Source: Bacillota bacterium (GTDB taxonomy: Bacteria > Bacillota > Clostridia > Peptostreptococcales > Anaerovoracaceae). From it: a DNA stretch of 8,107 bases. Under the pieces are notes generated by a model that was not told the origin of the DNA, made no database searches, and saw only the letters and a list, made by a program, of their open reading frames with translations. The stretch spans positions 1-8,107 of the forward strand of contig JAEEIC010000260.1 of assembly GCA_016281165.1 (NCBI GenBank). The letters are read 5' to 3'. Below, piece after piece: positions 5,800 through 8,107 of the stretch. Within the stretch, counting starts at the first letter, position 1. The number at the start of each line of letters is the position of its first letter. The translations under genes were made by a program, and so were the position numbers.

Positions 5800-8107
5800 A
5801 TGCAGCAGAAGAGACCGACGAAGGCGCAGATCAAGCAGTTCAGAGAGCAGCTGACGGGCCATCTTGAGAACAATTACCATACCACTTACGAGCAGGCGAG
5901 CGTGGACGACATCTATCAGTCCGTCTCCGCCATCATCTACTCCCGGATGCAGCAGATGCGCTGGAAGTGGAACAAGATCCGCCGCCCCATCGAAAAGGAG
6001 CAGGAGAACAAGAAGAAGATCTACTACATCAGCATGGAATTCCTGATGGGGCAGTCTCTCAAGAACAATCTCTGGAACCTCGGCCTCGAGGAGCTGGTGG
6101 AGTCCGTGATCTCCGACAGGGGGCTGACCCTGGAGGATCTCTACGACCGCGAGCCCGACGCGGGGCTCGGCAACGGCGGTCTGGGCAGGCTCGCGGCCTG
6201 CTATCTTGACGGCCTGGTCGCGCAGGACTACGACATCACCGGCTTTTCCATCCGCTACGAATACGGCCTCTTCAAGCAGAAGATAATCGACGGCTGGCAG
6301 GTCGAGATGCCCGACAACTGGCTGCCCGGCGGCCACGTCTGGCTCAGGCAGCGCCCCGAGGATACCTTCAGGGTCGATTTCTACGGCGAATACAAGGAGG
6401 AGTGGACGGCCGACGGGATGAAGTCGCACCTCTACAACCCGCAGACCGTGGAAGCGGTGCCCTACGACATGATGATCTCGGGCTACGGCACCGACGCCAT
6501 CGGCAAGCTCAGGCTCTGGCGCAGCATCAAAACCGACGGCTTCGACATGGCCTCCTTCAACACCGGCGACTTCACCAAGGCCCAGCAGGCCTCCAACAGC
6601 GCGGAGCTCATCTCCAAGGTGCTTTACCCCGCCGACAATATCGAGGAGGGCAAGCAGCTGAGGCTCAAGCAGCAGTACTTCATGGTCTCCGCCTCCTGCC
6701 AGAACATATTGAGGGACCACTACAACCGCTACGGCACTCTGCTCAACCTGGCCGACAAGGTCGCGATCCAGATCAACGATACCCATCCCGCGCTCTGCGT
6801 GCCCGAGCTCATGAGGCTCTTCCTCGACGAGTACGGTTACGACTGGGATACCTCCTGGGACATAGTCACCAGGACTCTTTCCTACACCAACCACACCGTG
6901 CTGGCGGAGGCCCTCGAGAAGTGGAACTCCCAGCTGGTGCGCATGATGATACCCAGAGTCTTCGTCATCATCAAGGAGATAGACCGCAGGTTCAGGGAGC
7001 AGATGGAGCTTGTCTTCCCCGGCGACACGGGCAAGATCAACTACATGGCCCCCATAGGCAACAACCACGTGCGCATGGCGAACCTGAGCATCATCGGTTC
7101 GCACAAGGTGAACGGCGTCTCGGGGCTGCACTCGGAGATACTCAAAAACGACGTCTTCCACGATTTCTACCTCGCCTGGCCCGAGAAGTTCACCAACGTC
7201 ACCAACGGCATCGCCTACAGGCGCTGGCTCTGCCAGTCGAACCCCGGCCTCACGCAGCTGATCGAGGACTGCATAGGCGACGGCTTCAAGCGCGACGCTT
7301 CGCAGCTCGAGGGCTTCATCAAATTCAAGGACGACGCGGCTGTGCAGAAGAGGCTCGAGGAGGTCAAGAGGGCCAACAAGGCCGCCTTCTCCGACAGGGT
7401 CTATAAGCAGACCGGCGTGCTGCTCAATCCCGACGCGGTCTTCATCGTGCAGGCCAAGCGTCTGCACGAGTACAAGCGCCAGCTGCTCAACGTGCTGCGC
7501 ATCATCAGCAGATACCAGTTCATCAGGAACAATCCCGACGCCCCGATCAGGCCCGAGGTCTATCTCTTCGCCGCCAAGTCCGCGCCGAACTACTACCACG
7601 CGAAGGAGGTCATCCAGCTCATCTCAAAGCTGGGCGAGCAGGTCAATTCCGACCCGGTGATCTCGCAGAAGCTGCAGGTGCTGTTCCTGGAGAACTACAG
7701 CGTCTCGATGGCCGAGCACCTGATGCCGGCGACCGAGGTCTCGCAGCAGATCTCCCTGGCCGGAAAGGAGGCCAGCGGCACCGGCAACATGAAGATGATG
7801 ATCAACGGCGCCATCACCATAGGCACCGAGGACGGCGCCAACGTGGAGATGCACCAGGCTGTGGGTGACGATAATATATTTATCTTCGGCCAGAGCTCAA
7901 AGGAAGTCGCTGACAATCTCCAGCACTACGAGTCGAAGTGGGACTACGAGAGCAATTCGATACTGCGCGCCGCGGTGGACGAGCTAATCCCGGGCTTCGC
8001 CGGCAAGTCCTTCCAGAGCATATACGATTATCTGCTGAAGCCTTCCTACAGCATCGCTGATCCCTACATGTGCCTGGCCGATTTCGGCGACTACACCAGG
8101 GTCCACC
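5800..8107 (+). CDS. glgP: Glycogen/starch phosphorylase GlgP (GT35; 3' end cut by window edge)
   Basis: Releases glucose-1-phosphate from the non-reducing ends of glycogen using phosphate and pyridoxal phosphate (PLP). Seen: 769 codons with no stop or frameshift to the right edge; the family is about 800-840 residues, so some 40-60 are missing. Landmarks in order: YYISMEFLMGQSL (75-87), DAGLGNGGLGRLAA (120-133), the QINDTHPAL motif (325-333), YTNHTVLAEAL (362-372, with His365 matching rabbit His377), and VQAKRLHEYKRQ (550-561, where Arg554 and Lys559 match the phosphate-site Arg569 and Lys574 of rabbit). EASGTGNMK at 657-665 ends in Lys665, the PLP-binding lysine (rabbit Lys680). The protein starts close to the conserved core and lacks the phosphorylatable N-terminal segment of animal enzymes, as in other bacteria, so control is probably transcriptional (inference). 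It is the second gene of the glgAP unit and provides the breakdown arm of the locus. Confidence 0.98.
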   Translation, partial: MQQKRPTKAQIKQFREQLTGHLENNYHTTYEQASVDDIYQSVSAIIYSRMQQMRWKWNKIRRPIEKEQENKKKIYYISMEFLMGQSLKNNLWNLGLEELVESVISDRGLTLEDLYDREPDAGLGNGGLGRLAACYLDGLVAQDYDITGFSIRYEYGLFKQKIIDGWQVEMPDNWLPGGHVWLRQRPEDTFRVDFYGEYKEEWTADGMKSHLYNPQTVEAVPYDMMISGYGTDAIGKLRLWRSIKTDGFDMASFNTGDFTKAQQASNSAELISKVLYPADNIEEGKQLRLKQQYFMVSASCQNILRDHYNRYGTLLNLADKVAIQINDTHPALCVPELMRLFLDEYGYDWDTSWDIVTRTLSYTNHTVLAEALEKWNSQLVRMMIPRVFVIIKEIDRRFREQMELVFPGDTGKINYMAPIGNNHVRMANLSIIGSHKVNGVSGLHSEILKNDVFHDFYLAWPEKFTNVTNGIAYRRWLCQSNPGLTQLIEDCIGDGFKRDASQLEGFIKFKDDAAVQKRLEEVKRANKAAFSDRVYKQTGVLLNPDAVFIVQAKRLHEYKRQLLNVLRIISRYQFIRNNPDAPIRPEVYLFAAKSAPNYYHAKEVIQLISKLGEQVNSDPVISQKLQVLFLENYSVSMAEHLMPATEVSQQISLAGKEASGTGNMKMMINGAITIGTEDGANVEMHQAVGDDNIFIFGQSSKEVADNLQHYESKWDYESNSILRAAVDELIPGFAGKSFQSIYDYLLKPSYSIADPYMCLADFGDYTRVH

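Noticed and set aside
5488..7599. A 703-codon open frame on the minus strand opposite glgA and glgP
   Set aside because: It lies antisense to two clear genes, has a low-complexity composition rich in V, L, E, G and D, and shows no family motif. It is a by-product of GC-rich codon use on the coding strand.
1..8107. A previously undescribed system, mobile element or CRISPR array
   Set aside because: Coding density is nearly complete with five known glycogen genes. There are no terminal repeats, integrase or transposase motifs, or spaced direct repeats.

Overview
The window holds a bacterial glycogen synthesis and breakdown locus. It contains five genes in two divergent, tightly packed transcription units. 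The leftward unit is glgB (branching enzyme), glgC (ADP-glucose pyrophosphorylase) and glgD (GlgC-like companion subunit, cut by the left edge). The rightward unit is glgA (glycogen synthase) and glgP (glycogen phosphorylase, cut by the right edge). All five identities rest on family motifs read directly in the translations.

The presence of glgD next to glgC is a hallmark of Bacillota. The proteins look clostridial: for example, GlgC has the NIAKPAVPFG form of its N-terminal loop. The coding DNA is GC-rich by eye, with frequent AGG (Arg) and some ATA (Ile) codons, while the single intergenic spacer is AT-rich. A GC-rich member of the Clostridia is the best guess; no genus can be named from this sequence.

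Layout: positions 1-1035 are glgD (minus), 1043-2239 glgC (minus), 2236-4161 glgB (minus), 4162-4353 the divergent control region, 4354-5787 glgA (plus) and 5800-8107 glgP (plus). glgB and glgC overlap by 4 bases, and glgC-glgD and glgA-glgP are separated by 7 and 12 bases, so each side reads as an operon. The control region carries a good sigma-A type promoter for each direction, with the -35 boxes back to back. A perfect 12-bp palindrome overlaps the glgA -35 box and spacer.

Together the genes make a full cycle. GlgC (with GlgD) makes ADP-glucose from glucose-1-phosphate and ATP, GlgA polymerises it into alpha-1,4-glucan, GlgB adds alpha-1,6 branches, and GlgP releases glucose-1-phosphate again. 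I found no RNA gene, mobile element, CRISPR array or evidence of a new system. The points most worth a second look are the GlgA substitution at the usual KxGGL lysine, the operator-like palindrome, and the possible leader structure over the glgB ribosome binding site.
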